Source: Hungatella sp. (GTDB taxonomy: Bacteria > Bacillota > Clostridia > Lachnospirales > Lachnospiraceae). From it: a DNA stretch of 46,623 nt. The notes under the pieces were generated by a model that ran no database searches, was not told where the DNA came from, and saw nothing but the letters and a program-made list of their open reading frames with translations. Positions within the stretch are counted from its first letter, which is position 1, and each line of letters begins with the position of its first letter. Of the stretch, positions 1 to 7,505 are shown piece after piece. Made by a program: the position numbers and the translations under genes. The stretch covers positions 1-46,623 of the forward strand of contig WASS01000006.1 of NCBI GenBank assembly GCA_009712635.1, written 5' to 3'.

Positions 1-13
1 AAAGATCAGCCCT

Positions 14-32
14 CCCCCTGCATAGCAGGGGG
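14..32 (+). terminator. Rho-independent terminator of a gene left of the window
   Basis: An 8-bp perfect GC-rich stem (CCCCCTGC/GCAGGGGG) with a 3-base loop is followed at once by a T-rich run (33-42). The orientation fits a plus-strand gene ending just outside the left edge. Confidence 0.75.
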
Positions 33-51
33 TTTATTTTTTACTGTCACA

Positions 52-109
52 CAATAAAAGAGGGATATCCCGTCAGATTGTATCCGACGAAATATCCCTC
101 TTTTTATTG
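52..109 (-). terminator. Terminator of the DUF368 gene
   Basis: Long inverted repeat: 17 bases at 52-68 match 92-109 with a single bulged base, and a smaller stem (71-74/86-89) sits inside the loop. On the minus strand the stem ends in a T-rich stretch. It lies 10 bases beyond the stop codon of the DUF368 gene, and could also act on the plus strand. Confidence 0.8.
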
Positions 110-118
110 CTGAAGAAC

Positions 119-1021
119 TTATCCCTCGCCTCCCAGCAGATCTGCGATCACGTATCCCAAAAGTGCCAGTGCAATTCCTCCCAACAGTTCATATATTGCT
201 ACGGTTTTCCACGGCACATCCCAAAGAATAACAAAGGGGGAAGAAATCACAAGACCAATGATCACCCGGTACATCTGATGCTCATAACGGGTCAGAAGCT
301 GCTCCACCACTCTGGCGAACAGAAGAACGCCTGTCAGCATACCCAGAAAATATGGGAACAACACTGTAACGTTTTTCATAAGACCTTGAAAATCAAGAGC
401 ACAGGCTGCCCGGATACAGGCATTATTGGTCTGCAAAACAGGCTCATAAAAGCCCAGCATCATCATGATCATAGACCCGCTTACCCCTGGCACAATCATA
501 GTGGCTGCTGCAAGAAGCCCCACTGCAAAAAGAGTAACTACCCAGTAATTACCCGATGATAAATATGCCGCACCGGAAGCCATGGCAAATCCTTCTCCGC
601 TATGACCGGAAGCGATCGCTGTTTCAGCTACATATGTAATGAGGATTACGATGCCGCATGTGATTCCAGCAGTTATAATTCCTTTCCATAAGTCATTTTT
701 TTCTCCAGAAAAGGCTTTGCGGCGAAGAGCCGGAAGACCGCCTCCGATTAATCCCAGAAACGATAGTTTCGTCTGAAGAGGATATGTATGAAACAGATAT
801 TCAAACACCAGTGACAGAAAAATGATGCCTGCAACTGCACCGATTCCATAAGGAAGAAGAATCCTTATACTTTTTACCGGCTCTTTAAAAAGCCGGTTTA
901 CCGCATGGATGATCTTATCGTAGACACCCATGGTAATGGCCAATACGCCTCCGCTGATGCCCGGCAGTATATTTGCCACACCAATAATTAAACCTTTTAA
1001 AAGCTCACCGATATACTTCAA
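119..1021 (-). CDS. DUF368 membrane protein (PopT-type undecaprenyl-phosphate transporter)
   Basis: A 300-residue polytopic membrane protein of the DUF368 family. It begins with the family hallmark region GVANILPGISGGVLA and has a second, similar half later (MIVPGVSGSMIMMMLGFYEPVL), the internal repeat expected for this fold, with about eight hydrophobic segments. DUF368 proteins have been shown in other bacteria (PopT) to recycle the lipid carrier undecaprenyl phosphate across the membrane, which would support peptidoglycan and wall-polymer synthesis; this role is inferred here from family membership. The start codon is TTG, chosen because AGGAGG lies six bases upstream and no better ATG exists. 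The HAD gene lies 27 bases upstream on the same strand, so the two are probably co-transcribed. Confidence 0.88.
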   Translation of the reverse strand: MKYIGELLKGLIIGVANILPGISGGVLAITMGVYDKIIHAVNRLFKEPVKSIRILLPYGIGAVAGIIFLSLVFEYLFHTYPLQTKLSFLGLIGGGLPALRRKAFSGEKNDLWKGIITAGITCGIVILITYVAETAIASGHSGEGFAMASGAAYLSSGNYWVVTLFAVGLLAAATMIVPGVSGSMIMMMLGFYEPVLQTNNACIRAACALDFQGLMKNVTVLFPYFLGMLTGVLLFARVVEQLLTRYEHQMYRVIIGLVISSPFVILWDVPWKTVAIYELLGGIALALLGYVIADLLGGEG

Positions 1022-1048
1022 GCAATTCCTCCTGCATTAATCCGTATA

Positions 1049-1699
1049 TTAAATCCTATGCACTTTTACTGCTTCTAATACTTCTTTTACCCGATTCAGC
1101 TTATAATCTGCAAGACTCTGGTCAAATCCATATCTTGTATCGATGACTGCCGCAATTTTAAGCCCTGCCCGGTGCGCTGCCGTTATTCCAATGGTGGAAT
1201 CTTCTACTGCCAGACATTCCCCGGGCTTTAATTTCAGCTGCCCAGCTGTATATAAATAGATCTCCGGATCAGGTTTGCTCTTTTTAAACTGTTCTCCGCT
1301 GACCACTGCTTCAAAATAGTCCCGGATACCATTTTCCTTAAGAACACGTTCCACCAGTTCTAAATGGGTGGAAGAGGCAAGAGCCAGACGAAAACCAGCT
1401 TCCTTCAGCTGTTTTAATGTATCAGTTACCTCCAGGCGGTAAATGTTTCGATAATCTATTTCACTATAGATATCTCTCTGCCGGAACTCATTCCTTAACT
1501 CTTCCCAGGTCTGCCCATTGGAAACAACCCTCTCCACTACTTCCCAGCACTCCTGCTTTGTTGCTCCAACCATAGGATACAGATCCTCCAGTTTTACATC
1601 TGGATTTTTCTTTTTGGCAAATTCCAGCTGATATTCCAGATATACACCCTCGCTGTCAATAATAACGCCATCCATATCAAATATCACTGCCTTAATCAT
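1049..1699 (-). CDS. HAD-superfamily phosphatase, beta-phosphoglucomutase-like
   Basis: A 216-residue soluble HAD hydrolase, subclass I (helical cap). Visible motifs: motif I FDMDGVIIDSE near the N-terminus (nucleophile and acid/base aspartates), motif II ASSTHLELV, motif III lysine in KKSKPDPEIY, and motif IV EDSTIGITAA. This pattern is typical of beta-phosphoglucomutase and small sugar-phosphate phosphatases; the substrate cannot be told from sequence. The reading frame is open 12 codons further upstream, but the ATG used here has GAGGAGAG five bases before it, so the shorter start is preferred. It lies between the amidase and the DUF368 gene on the same strand. Confidence 0.88.
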   Translation of the reverse strand: MIKAVIFDMDGVIIDSEGVYLEYQLEFAKKKNPDVKLEDLYPMVGATKQECWEVVERVVSNGQTWEELRNEFRQRDIYSEIDYRNIYRLEVTDTLKQLKEAGFRLALASSTHLELVERVLKENGIRDYFEAVVSGEQFKKSKPDPEIYLYTAGQLKLKPGECLAVEDSTIGITAAHRAGLKIAAVIDTRYGFDQSLADYKLNRVKEVLEAVKVHRI

Positions 1700-1778
1700 A
1701 ATTCTCTCCTCTGTATTCTTTCTGATTAAGACCATACGACAGTAAAAGGTATCTTGTCAAGTCAAAGTCATAAGAGAT

Positions 1779-1815
1779 GGCCGGAAAGGGCTCTTCTTTA
1801 CCGCCCCTTCCGGCC
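1779..1815 (-). other. Hairpin after the amidase gene
   Basis: An 8-bp perfect stem GGCCGGAA/TTCCGGCC (1779-1786/1808-1815), extended by an inner GGG/CCC pairing, starts 13 bases after the amidase stop. No T-run follows on either strand, so it may serve as an mRNA end-stabilising or pausing element rather than a classical terminator. Confidence 0.5.
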
Positions 1816-1827
1816 TGTTTCCCCGAC

Positions 1828-2610
1828 TCAATACACAGCCGGGCGTTTCACCATAAATGTGTTATGCCCCAGCTGCCTGAGAGCCTGCTCCATTTTAACA
1901 GCATTGTCCATATTTCGGAATGCACCGACTCGAACCTTATATAATCCGTCTTCATAAACTACGAAAGCTGGAAATCCCTGGGATTTCAGCATATTGACCT
2001 GGTCCTCGGCCAGAGAGCGCACCCGGAAAGCACCCGTCTGTATCTGATAGTACTCCACCTGATTTTCTTCCTGCTGCTGAATGGTATTTAAAATACCAGT
2101 AGCAATTGCCTGGGCTATCTCATCAAAGTGATCGTCAAAAAGATAATTATCCGCTTCATTATCTATAAACCCAACCTCTATTAAGACAGATGGAATCTTT
2201 GTTCTTCTCAGCACTACAAGCCCCGGACGTTCCACAGTTCCTAAATTGGTGAAGCCCATGGTTCCAAGTGCTTCTCCGATATTCGTTCCAAGCATACCTT
2301 CAATGCCTTTATTTTCAAAAACAACCGTTTCGACTCCGGATCCTGTTCCTGGAACCGGCATGGCATTCCGGTGAATGGAGATGAATAAATCTGCTTCTGC
2401 ATCATTGGCCATCATGGCTTTTTCCAGGGGTGTATTATAGGTATCGTCAGTTCTTGTATACCTGACATCAACTCCGTTGTCTGCCAGGATTTTCCCGACA
2501 GCTAACGCAAGTTTTAAGTTATCATCTTTTTCCTGCCGCCCATTATAGACTGCACCCGGGTCCGCACCGCCGTGACCGGCATCTATTACCACGATCTTTC
2601 TCTCAGCCAA
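1828..2610 (-). CDS. N-acetylmuramoyl-L-alanine amidase (Amidase_3) with C-terminal SPOR domain
   Basis: A 260-residue zinc amidase predicted to cut the bond between N-acetylmuramic acid and L-alanine in peptidoglycan. Amidase_3 domain (about residues 1-175): DAGHGG supplies the first Zn ligand, Glu in GRQEKD the second, His in SIHRNA the third, and VLIEVGFIDN carries the catalytic Glu. The last ~70 residues (YYQIQTGAFRV ... YKVRVGAFRNMDNA) form a SPOR domain, which binds glycan denuded of stem peptides. Start: TTG at 2610, with AAAGGAG eight bases upstream; the frame extends six codons further to a GTG, but that would place the ribosome site inside the gene. Neither start gives a signal peptide, which is odd for a wall hydrolase. 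Confidence 0.88.
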   Translation of the reverse strand: MAERKIVVIDAGHGGADPGAVYNGRQEKDDNLKLALAVGKILADNGVDVRYTRTDDTYNTPLEKAMMANDAEADLFISIHRNAMPVPGTGSGVETVVFENKGIEGMLGTNIGEALGTMGFTNLGTVERPGLVVLRRTKIPSVLIEVGFIDNEADNYLFDDHFDEIAQAIATGILNTIQQQEENQVEYYQIQTGAFRVRSLAEDQVNMLKSQGFPAFVVYEDGLYKVRVGAFRNMDNAVKMEQALRQLGHNTFMVKRPAVY

Positions 2611-2690
2611 AAGAAAAACTCCTTTCACATACCTCTATTCTATAAAGTATGTAAAAGAAGTGTTCTCCGTACCATATTTCAGACTATGAT

Positions 2691-3146
2691 TTATTCATTT
2701 TCTCCTAATTCTGCCATAACATCCACGCCTCTTGGACCAACCGGCGTGGAAAAGACAATCTGAGTACTGGTCTTTCCGTATTTCTGGAGCTGTCCGATGA
2801 AAATATCCAGCTCCATGGTGCTTTGAAATGCCACCTTAATCAGCATGGAATAATCTCCGGTAACGCAGTTGCATTCCAGCACATTGGGTATGGAATCCAT
2901 GTAGGAATAAAACTGGATTTTATCAAGCGGCGATACATCCAGATTTACAAAAGCAATGATATGGTATCCCAGCTTCATGGGATCCACTGACGCATGATAC
3001 CCGGTAATGATTTTTTCCCGCTCCAGCTTTTCAATTCTGGAGGAAACAGCAGGTGAGGACAAAAACGTATTTTCTGCTATGTTCTTTAAAGATGCCCGTG
3101 CGTTCTTCTGCAGTGTCTGCACTATTTTCTTATCAATATCGTCCAT
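2691..3146 (-). CDS. Lrp/AsnC-family transcriptional regulator
   Basis: A 151-residue regulator. Residues 1-60 form the AsnC-type helix-turn-helix (DDIDKKIVQTLQKNARAS, SSPAVSSRIEKLEREKII), and residues 65-140 form the RAM/ActD-like ligand-binding and oligomerisation domain (VTGDYSMLIKVAFQS). Such proteins usually sense amino acids and control amino-acid metabolism. It stands directly downstream of dapL but has its own promoter (3249-3277), so it may be autoregulated or act on the dapL/glnA group; the target is not shown by the sequence. The ATG is preceded by AAGGAGGAAGAT. A terminator-like hairpin lies only 20 bases upstream of the start, within the leader. Confidence 0.92.
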   Translation of the reverse strand: MDDIDKKIVQTLQKNARASLKNIAENTFLSSPAVSSRIEKLEREKIITGYHASVDPMKLGYHIIAFVNLDVSPLDKIQFYSYMDSIPNVLECNCVTGDYSMLIKVAFQSTMELDIFIGQLQKYGKTSTQIVFSTPVGPRGVDVMAELGENE

Positions 3147-3166
3147 ATCTTCCTCCTTGAATTAAA

Positions 3167-3202
3167 AAAAGCGCCAGTACCACTAAAGTACTGAACGCTT
3201 TT
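3167..3202 (-). terminator. Terminator/attenuator between dapL and lrp
   Basis: On the minus strand AAAAGCG, three bases, AGTAC, a 7-base loop, GTACT, two bases, then CGCTTTTTTT: a stem followed directly by a seven-T run. It can end dapL transcripts, but it also lies inside the leader of the promoter at 3249-3277 and so stands between that promoter and the lrp start codon. An alternative small hairpin (GAAC/GTTC) overlaps its 5' arm. Confidence 0.78.
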
Positions 3203-3248
3203 GTTCTAACAAATTAAGCTTAAACCTTATTAATCTTTTCTTATCAAT

Positions 3249-3277
3249 ATCATAACCAATTATTAAATACTTGTCAA
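3249..3277 (-). promoter_or_regulatory. Sigma-A promoter for lrp
   Basis: TTGACA at 3277-3272 and TATGAT at 3254-3249 on the minus strand, spacer 17 bases. It starts three bases past the dapL stop and drives lrp through the attenuator-like hairpin. Confidence 0.8.
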
Positions 3278-3280
3278 CGT

Positions 3281-4510
3281 TTATTTTATTAAGGATGGCA
3301 TCTTTTTCATCCGTTCAATGGCTTCCACTGTATTTTCATAGGTTCCAAATGCTGTAAGACGGAAGTAACCTTCTCCGCTGGGACCGAATCCGCTTCCAGG
3401 CGTTCCCACAACGCTGGCTTCCTCTAAAAGCCGGTCAAAGAAGTCCCAGGAAGTCATTCCCTCCGGTACCCGCAGCCAGATATAAGGCGCATTTACACCT
3501 CCATATACTTCACAGCCAGCCTCCTTTAAACCGTCATAGATCACCTTTGCATTTCTCATGTAATAAGCAACCTGTTCTTTCAGCTGAGCTTTGCCTTCTT
3601 TGGAATAAACCGCTGTTCCAGCTTTCTGAATGATGTAGGGAGCACCGTTAAACTTGGTTCCGTGGCGTCTTGCCCATAAAGAATGGAGCATGACTCCGCC
3701 TCTTACCAGAGATTTGGGGATCACAGTAAAGCCAAGACGTACACCGGTAAAACCGGCATTCTTGGAAAATGAGCGGTATTCAATAGCGCAGGTATTGGCT
3801 CCTTCTATCTCATAGATGGAATGAGGCACATCATCCTGAGCAATGTAAGCTTCATAGGCAGCGTCATAAAGAATGACTGCACCTTTCTCATTGGCATAAT
3901 CCACCCATACCTTTAACTGGTCTCTGGTGAGTGTGGTTCCGGTAGGATTATTGGGGACACATAAGTAAATAAGATCTGGAGTTTCCTCTGGAAGTTCTGG
4001 AACAAAATGATTCTCAGCGGTACATGGCATGTAAATAACATTGCTCCATTTTCCTGTCGTTTCATCATATTCACCGGTTCTTCCAGCCATGACATTGGAA
4101 TCCACATAAACAGGATAAACAGGATCACAGACAGCGATTTTACAGTTCTGATCGAATATCTCCTGAATATTTCCGCAGTCACTCTTCGCTCCGTCGGATA
4201 CAAAAATTTCATCTGCTGCGATCTGGCATCCTCTTGAAATGTAATCTTCACTGGCAATCAGTTCTCTTAAAAAACCATAACCAAGATCCGGTGCATATCC
4301 GTGAAAAGTTTCCGCTTTCCCCATCTCATCTACTGCTCCATGAAGCTCCTCAATAATTGCCGGAGCAATAGGCTGGGTTACGTCACCGATTCCAAGACGA
4401 ATCACCTTTTTATCGGGATTTGCCTCTATATAAGCATTGACCTTTTTCGCAATGGTGGAAAACAGATAACTTCCAGGTAATTTTAAGTAGTTTTCATTGA
4501 TCTTAACCAT
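3281..4510 (-). CDS. dapL: LL-diaminopimelate aminotransferase
   Basis: A 409-residue fold-type I PLP enzyme that converts tetrahydrodipicolinate directly to LL-diaminopimelate using glutamate, bypassing the succinylase/acetylase routes of lysine synthesis. The N-terminus (VKINENYLKLPGSYLF) and RLGIGDVTQPIAPAIIEELH are characteristic of DapL; the PLP-binding lysine is in RSFSKNAGFTGVRLGF, and the cofactor pocket includes CVPNNPTGTTL and YDAAYEAYI. Length agrees with the family (~400-411). AGGAGGAAG precedes the ATG. dapF lies 15 bases upstream, so product and next enzyme (LL- to meso-DAP) are encoded together, downstream of glnA and the ANTAR gene. Confidence 0.95.
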   Translation of the reverse strand: MVKINENYLKLPGSYLFSTIAKKVNAYIEANPDKKVIRLGIGDVTQPIAPAIIEELHGAVDEMGKAETFHGYAPDLGYGFLRELIASEDYISRGCQIAADEIFVSDGAKSDCGNIQEIFDQNCKIAVCDPVYPVYVDSNVMAGRTGEYDETTGKWSNVIYMPCTAENHFVPELPEETPDLIYLCVPNNPTGTTLTRDQLKVWVDYANEKGAVILYDAAYEAYIAQDDVPHSIYEIEGANTCAIEYRSFSKNAGFTGVRLGFTVIPKSLVRGGVMLHSLWARRHGTKFNGAPYIIQKAGTAVYSKEGKAQLKEQVAYYMRNAKVIYDGLKEAGCEVYGGVNAPYIWLRVPEGMTSWDFFDRLLEEASVVGTPGSGFGPSGEGYFRLTAFGTYENTVEAIERMKKMPSLIK

Positions 4511-4525
4511 AGCTTCCTCCTGTTT

Positions 4526-5338
4526 TTAAAGATTATTTATGTCCAACTCTCCTGCAAACACCTCCACAGCAGGACCTGTCATAAACACGTGACCGCTTCC
4601 CTCTCTGTCCCAGTGAATCGTTAAGTTGCCGCCTTTTAATGAAACCTTCACCGTATTGCCGGTTCGTCCGCAAAGCGCCGAAGCAACTGCACTGGCTGTT
4701 GCTCCAGTCCCGCATGCCCAGGTCTCTCCGCTTCCTCTCTCCCACACCCGCATGCGGATGTGCTCCGGACTTACGACCTGAATAAATTCTGAGTTGGTAC
4801 GCTCCGGAAAACGCTCATGATGTTCAAACCCAGGTCCGATTGCCTCTAAATCCAGGCTGTCAATGTCATCCATATAATAAACTGCATGGGGATTTCCCAT
4901 GGAAATTCCAATAAACTCATAATCTGTCCCATTCACACAAATAGGCTCCGGTACCTGGCTTGTCACTTCCGGTACGCCCATGTCAACAGTTAAAAGGACT
5001 GCTTTCCCATCTTCCTCAGTCACTTTTAAATGCTTGATCCCGGCTGCCGTTTCCACATCAAACTCTGTCTTTTCCACCAGATGATGATCGAACACATATT
5101 TACCCACACAGCGGATCCCATTGCCGCACATGGGGCTTTCGGAACCGTCAGCATTAAACATGCGCATACGGCAGTCTGCCACTTTGGACGGGCAGATCAG
5201 AATCAGACCGTCCGATCCGATTCCAAAATGCCGGTCACTGACTTTTTTTGAAAGCTCTGCAGGATCCTCAACGGATTCCTCAAAACAGTTAATGTACACA
5301 TAATCGTTTCCGATTCCCTGCATTTTTGTAAATTTCAT
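4526..5338 (-). CDS. dapF: Diaminopimelate epimerase (canonical copy)
   Basis: A 270-residue cofactor-independent epimerase that interconverts LL- and meso-diaminopimelate for lysine and peptidoglycan. Both catalytic cysteines are present: Cys71 in ADGSESPMCGNGIRC and Cys209 in GETWACGTGATAS. The N-terminal MQGIGNDYVYIN and HFGIGSDGL motifs are typical. It sits 15 bases upstream of dapL and 15 bases downstream of the ANTAR gene. A second, divergent copy at 23472 lacks both cysteines, so this copy must be the housekeeping epimerase. Confidence 0.96.
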   Translation of the reverse strand: MKFTKMQGIGNDYVYINCFEESVEDPAELSKKVSDRHFGIGSDGLILICPSKVADCRMRMFNADGSESPMCGNGIRCVGKYVFDHHLVEKTEFDVETAAGIKHLKVTEEDGKAVLLTVDMGVPEVTSQVPEPICVNGTDYEFIGISMGNPHAVYYMDDIDSLDLEAIGPGFEHHERFPERTNSEFIQVVSPEHIRMRVWERGSGETWACGTGATASAVASALCGRTGNTVKVSLKGGNLTIHWDREGSGHVFMTGPAVEVFAGELDINNL

Positions 5339-5353
5339 CTTAATCCCCCACTG

Positions 5354-5902
5354 TTAAATATTAATAAGGCTCATGATCATCTGGGCAGTCTCTACCATGT
5401 TGGTTCCGCTGTCCATACTGCACTTTTGAATATAACGGTGCGCTTCTGATTCTGTCATATGATTCCGTTCCATTAAAAGTTCCTTGGCCTGCTTAATCAG
5501 CTCCTGCTCTTCTCCGTTTCTTTCCTTCGGCTGACTCTTTAACTTCTTCCGCCTTTTTGCCAGAGATTCCATCATCATCTCTAACGTACTTAAAAGATCC
5601 TGAACCTTTAAAGGCAGTCCAAGACAGACCACATCATCTGGCGCCTTGCCGCTCCACTGGCTGGGAGACGCTACCAGGAGCATGGGCATCCCTTTGGGGA
5701 GACATTCATAAAGCTCCTGATATACCATATCCGCAAACCTGCAGCCGCATACTACAATTCCGCTGCCCAGCTCATCTGCGCTGTTTACCGTCTGAGCGCC
5801 GGAGGTGCAGACTGCCGCGACCGTAAAGCCGTTTTTCATAAGAATATTCTTTATATTTTTCGCATCCTCTGCTTTTGAAAATGCCACAATCACATTGGTC
5901 AA
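5354..5902 (-). CDS. ANTAR-domain RNA-binding antiterminator with pseudo-receiver
   Basis: A 182-residue protein with an N-terminal receiver-like domain (about 1-115) and a C-terminal ANTAR three-helix domain (about 125-180: AKELLMERNHMTESEAHRYIQKCSMDSG). ANTAR domains bind paired hexaloop hairpins in nascent RNA and prevent termination. The position where response regulators carry the phospho-acceptor Asp reads GIVVCGCRFADM, with no Asp on the central strand, so it is unlikely to be phosphorylated in the usual way. Start TTG, chosen from GGAGGTGA nine bases upstream. It follows glnA by 42 bases and precedes dapF; the obvious candidate target is the structured leader of glnA. Confidence 0.88.
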   Translation of the reverse strand: MTNVIVAFSKAEDAKNIKNILMKNGFTVAAVCTSGAQTVNSADELGSGIVVCGCRFADMVYQELYECLPKGMPMLLVASPSQWSGKAPDDVVCLGLPLKVQDLLSTLEMMMESLAKRRKKLKSQPKERNGEEQELIKQAKELLMERNHMTESEAHRYIQKCSMDSGTNMVETAQMIMSLINI

Positions 5903-5944
5903 ACACTCTCACCTCCAGATAACAGTATCAGGGTACGGGATCTA

Positions 5945-7282
5945 TTAATACTTGTATAAGTATTCTTCCACTTCCCAGTCCGTTACCTGCGCACGGAATA
6001 TCCGCCATTCAGCTTCCTTTGCCTCCAGGTATTTGGTATAGATGTGTTCGCCTAACACTTCCTTCATAAACTCATCCTTACGGAACGCCTCAATAGCCTC
6101 GCCCAGAGTTTCAGGAAGCTGCTCAATTCCTTTTGAAGCCATCTCCTCTACCGACATGGAATAACCATTGCAGTCCACACTTTCCGGCGGAGTCATCTTC
6201 TTTTCAATGCCGTCAAGTCCTGCCGCCAGACAGGCGGCAAGTGCCAGATAGGGATTGACTGCAGAATCCGGGCTGCGCAGCTCAATGCGTGTACTTTCTC
6301 CTCTTGCACAGGGAATCTTAATCATAGAGCTTCGGTTGGAGCGGGCTGACCATGCCACATAAACCGGAGCATCATAACCGGGTACAAGACGTTTATAGGA
6401 ATTGACTAGAGGATTGGTTAAAATTGTCATTCCCTGCATATGGTGAAGAATGCCTGCCATAAACTGGTAAGCCGTCTGGCTTAATCCCAGCTCATCTTCC
6501 GGATCCTCAAACATATTCTTACCTGCTAAATCAGAAAGGGACATGTTAATGTGCATTCCGGAACCATTGACACCAGCCTTGGGTTTTGGCATAAAGGTGG
6601 CATGAAGACCGTGGCGCTTTGCAATTGCCTTAACAGCCATCTTAAATGTCATAATATTATCAGCTGTCACCATACCTTCTGCATACTGAAAATCAATCTC
6701 ATGCTGGCCTGGGGCGATCTCGTGGTGGGATGCCTCGATCATAAAGCCCATCTCTTCCAGAGTGAGGATCATGTCTCTGCGGACATTCTCCGCCTGGTCA
6801 ATAGGGGCTACATCAAAATAGCCAGCCATTTCATGGGTATCTGTGGTGGGCTGCCCTTCCTCATCCATGTGAAAAAGGAAAAATTCGCATTCCGGGCCTG
6901 CATGAAATACAAATCCCATATCACTCGCTTTTTTTAATACCTTTTTCATAACAAACCGGGGATCTCCTTCAAAAGGAGTCTGGTCCGGACAGTGTACATC
7001 GCACATCAGCCTTGCAACTTTCCCCTGCTGGGGGCGCCATGGGAATATCTCAAAGGTATCCAGATCCGGATAGAGATACATATCAGATTCTTCACTTCTT
7101 ACAAATCCCTCTATGGAAGAACCATCAAACATACAGCGGTTATCCAGGGCTTTTCCCAGCATATTCTTTGTAATTGCAACATTTTTTAACATGCCGAATA
7201 TATCGGTAAACTGAAGACGGATAAATTCCACATCTTCTTCTTCCACAATGCGGAAAATATCTTCTTTGCTGTACTTGCTCAT
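5945..7282 (-). CDS. glnA: Glutamine synthetase, type I (GSI-alpha size class)
   Basis: A 445-residue glutamine synthetase that makes glutamine from glutamate, ammonia and ATP. Visible family motifs: [10 protein letters not shown], the Glu-rich metal-site region [20 protein letters not shown], the latch [10 protein letters not shown], the ATP/glutamate site region [15 protein letters not shown], and [16 protein letters not shown]. Length fits the short GSI-alpha form of Firmicutes; the adenylylation-site insertion of GSI-beta is not seen. The frame is open seven codons further upstream, but AAAGGAGAG six bases before the ATG at 7282 decides the start. It heads a group glnA - ANTAR - dapF - dapL with no terminator visible between the genes. 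Confidence 0.96.
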   Translation of the reverse strand: MSKYSKEDIFRIVEEEDVEFIRLQFTDIFGMLKNVAITKNMLGKALDNRCMFDGSSIEGFVRSEESDMYLYPDLDTFEIFPWRPQQGKVARLMCDVHCPDQTPFEGDPRFVMKKVLKKASDMGFVFHAGPECEFFLFHMDEEGQPTTDTHEMAGYFDVAPIDQAENVRRDMILTLEEMGFMIEASHHEIAPGQHEIDFQYAEGMVTADNIMTFKMAVKAIAKRHGLHATFMPKPKAGVNGSGMHINMSLSDLAGKNMFEDPEDELGLSQTAYQFMAGILHHMQGMTILTNPLVNSYKRLVPGYDAPVYVAWSARSNRSSMIKIPCARGESTRIELRSPDSAVNPYLALAACLAAGLDGIEKKMTPPESVDCNGYSMSVEEMASKGIEQLPETLGEAIEAFRKDEFMKEVLGEHIYTKYLEAKEAEWRIFRAQVTDWEVEEYLYKY

Positions 7283-7471
7283 AAAACACTCTCCTTTTCT
7301 CATGATTGAATAAAGAGCCCCGCCTTATGGGACTCTTTGCCACTTATGCGATCCTTGCAAAGCGTCTCTGCTCTATGGGGAACGAGGTTCCTGAAGAAAA
7401 TAACACCTAGAAAAAGGGTGGGCAAACACAGCCTCACTTCATGGACCATCTTCGCACCACCCCGTTATATG
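7283..7471 (-). promoter_or_regulatory. Structured glnA leader RNA, candidate ANTAR-controlled antitermination region
   Basis: About 190 bases of 5' leader. Elements on the minus strand: (i) GGGTGG/CCACCC (7462-7457/7421-7416) followed by five T, terminator-like with a long loop; (ii) a 6-bp stem (7375-7370/7363-7358) closing the hexaloop AGAGAC, which has A at loop position 1 and G at position 4 as in ANTAR target hairpins; (iii) CTTTGC/GCAAAG (7362-7357/7340-7335); (iv) a 10-bp stem (7338-7329/7321-7312) followed by CUCUUUAUU just before the ribosome site. Stems ii/iii and iii/iv share bases and cannot coexist, as expected of a switch. The partner ANTAR protein is encoded immediately downstream of glnA. 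The fold is by eye only. Confidence 0.6.
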
Positions 7472-7476
7472 TGTAA

Positions 7477-7505
7477 AATATAACAGCTTAAAAAAAATTT
7501 GTCAA
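7477..7505 (-). promoter_or_regulatory. Sigma-A promoter of glnA
   Basis: TTGACA at 7505-7500 and TATATT at 7482-7477 on the minus strand, spacer exactly 17. The -35 box overlaps the last codons of cadA, so the glnA group has its own start just past the metal-efflux operon. Confidence 0.82.

Noticed and set aside
107-559. 150-residue plus-strand reading frame
   Set aside because: It is antisense to the DUF368 gene, has His/Cys/Gln-rich composition typical of a shadow frame, and lacks a ribosome site.
1779-1815. Rho-independent terminator after the amidase
   Set aside because: The stem is strong but no T-run follows on either strand, so it is listed only as a hairpin.
7283-7471. 6S RNA or glutamine riboswitch upstream of glnA
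   Set aside because: The length would suit 6S RNA, but no long closing stem with a central bubble could be drawn, and the conserved glutamine-riboswitch bases were not seen. An ANTAR-controlled leader explains the context better.
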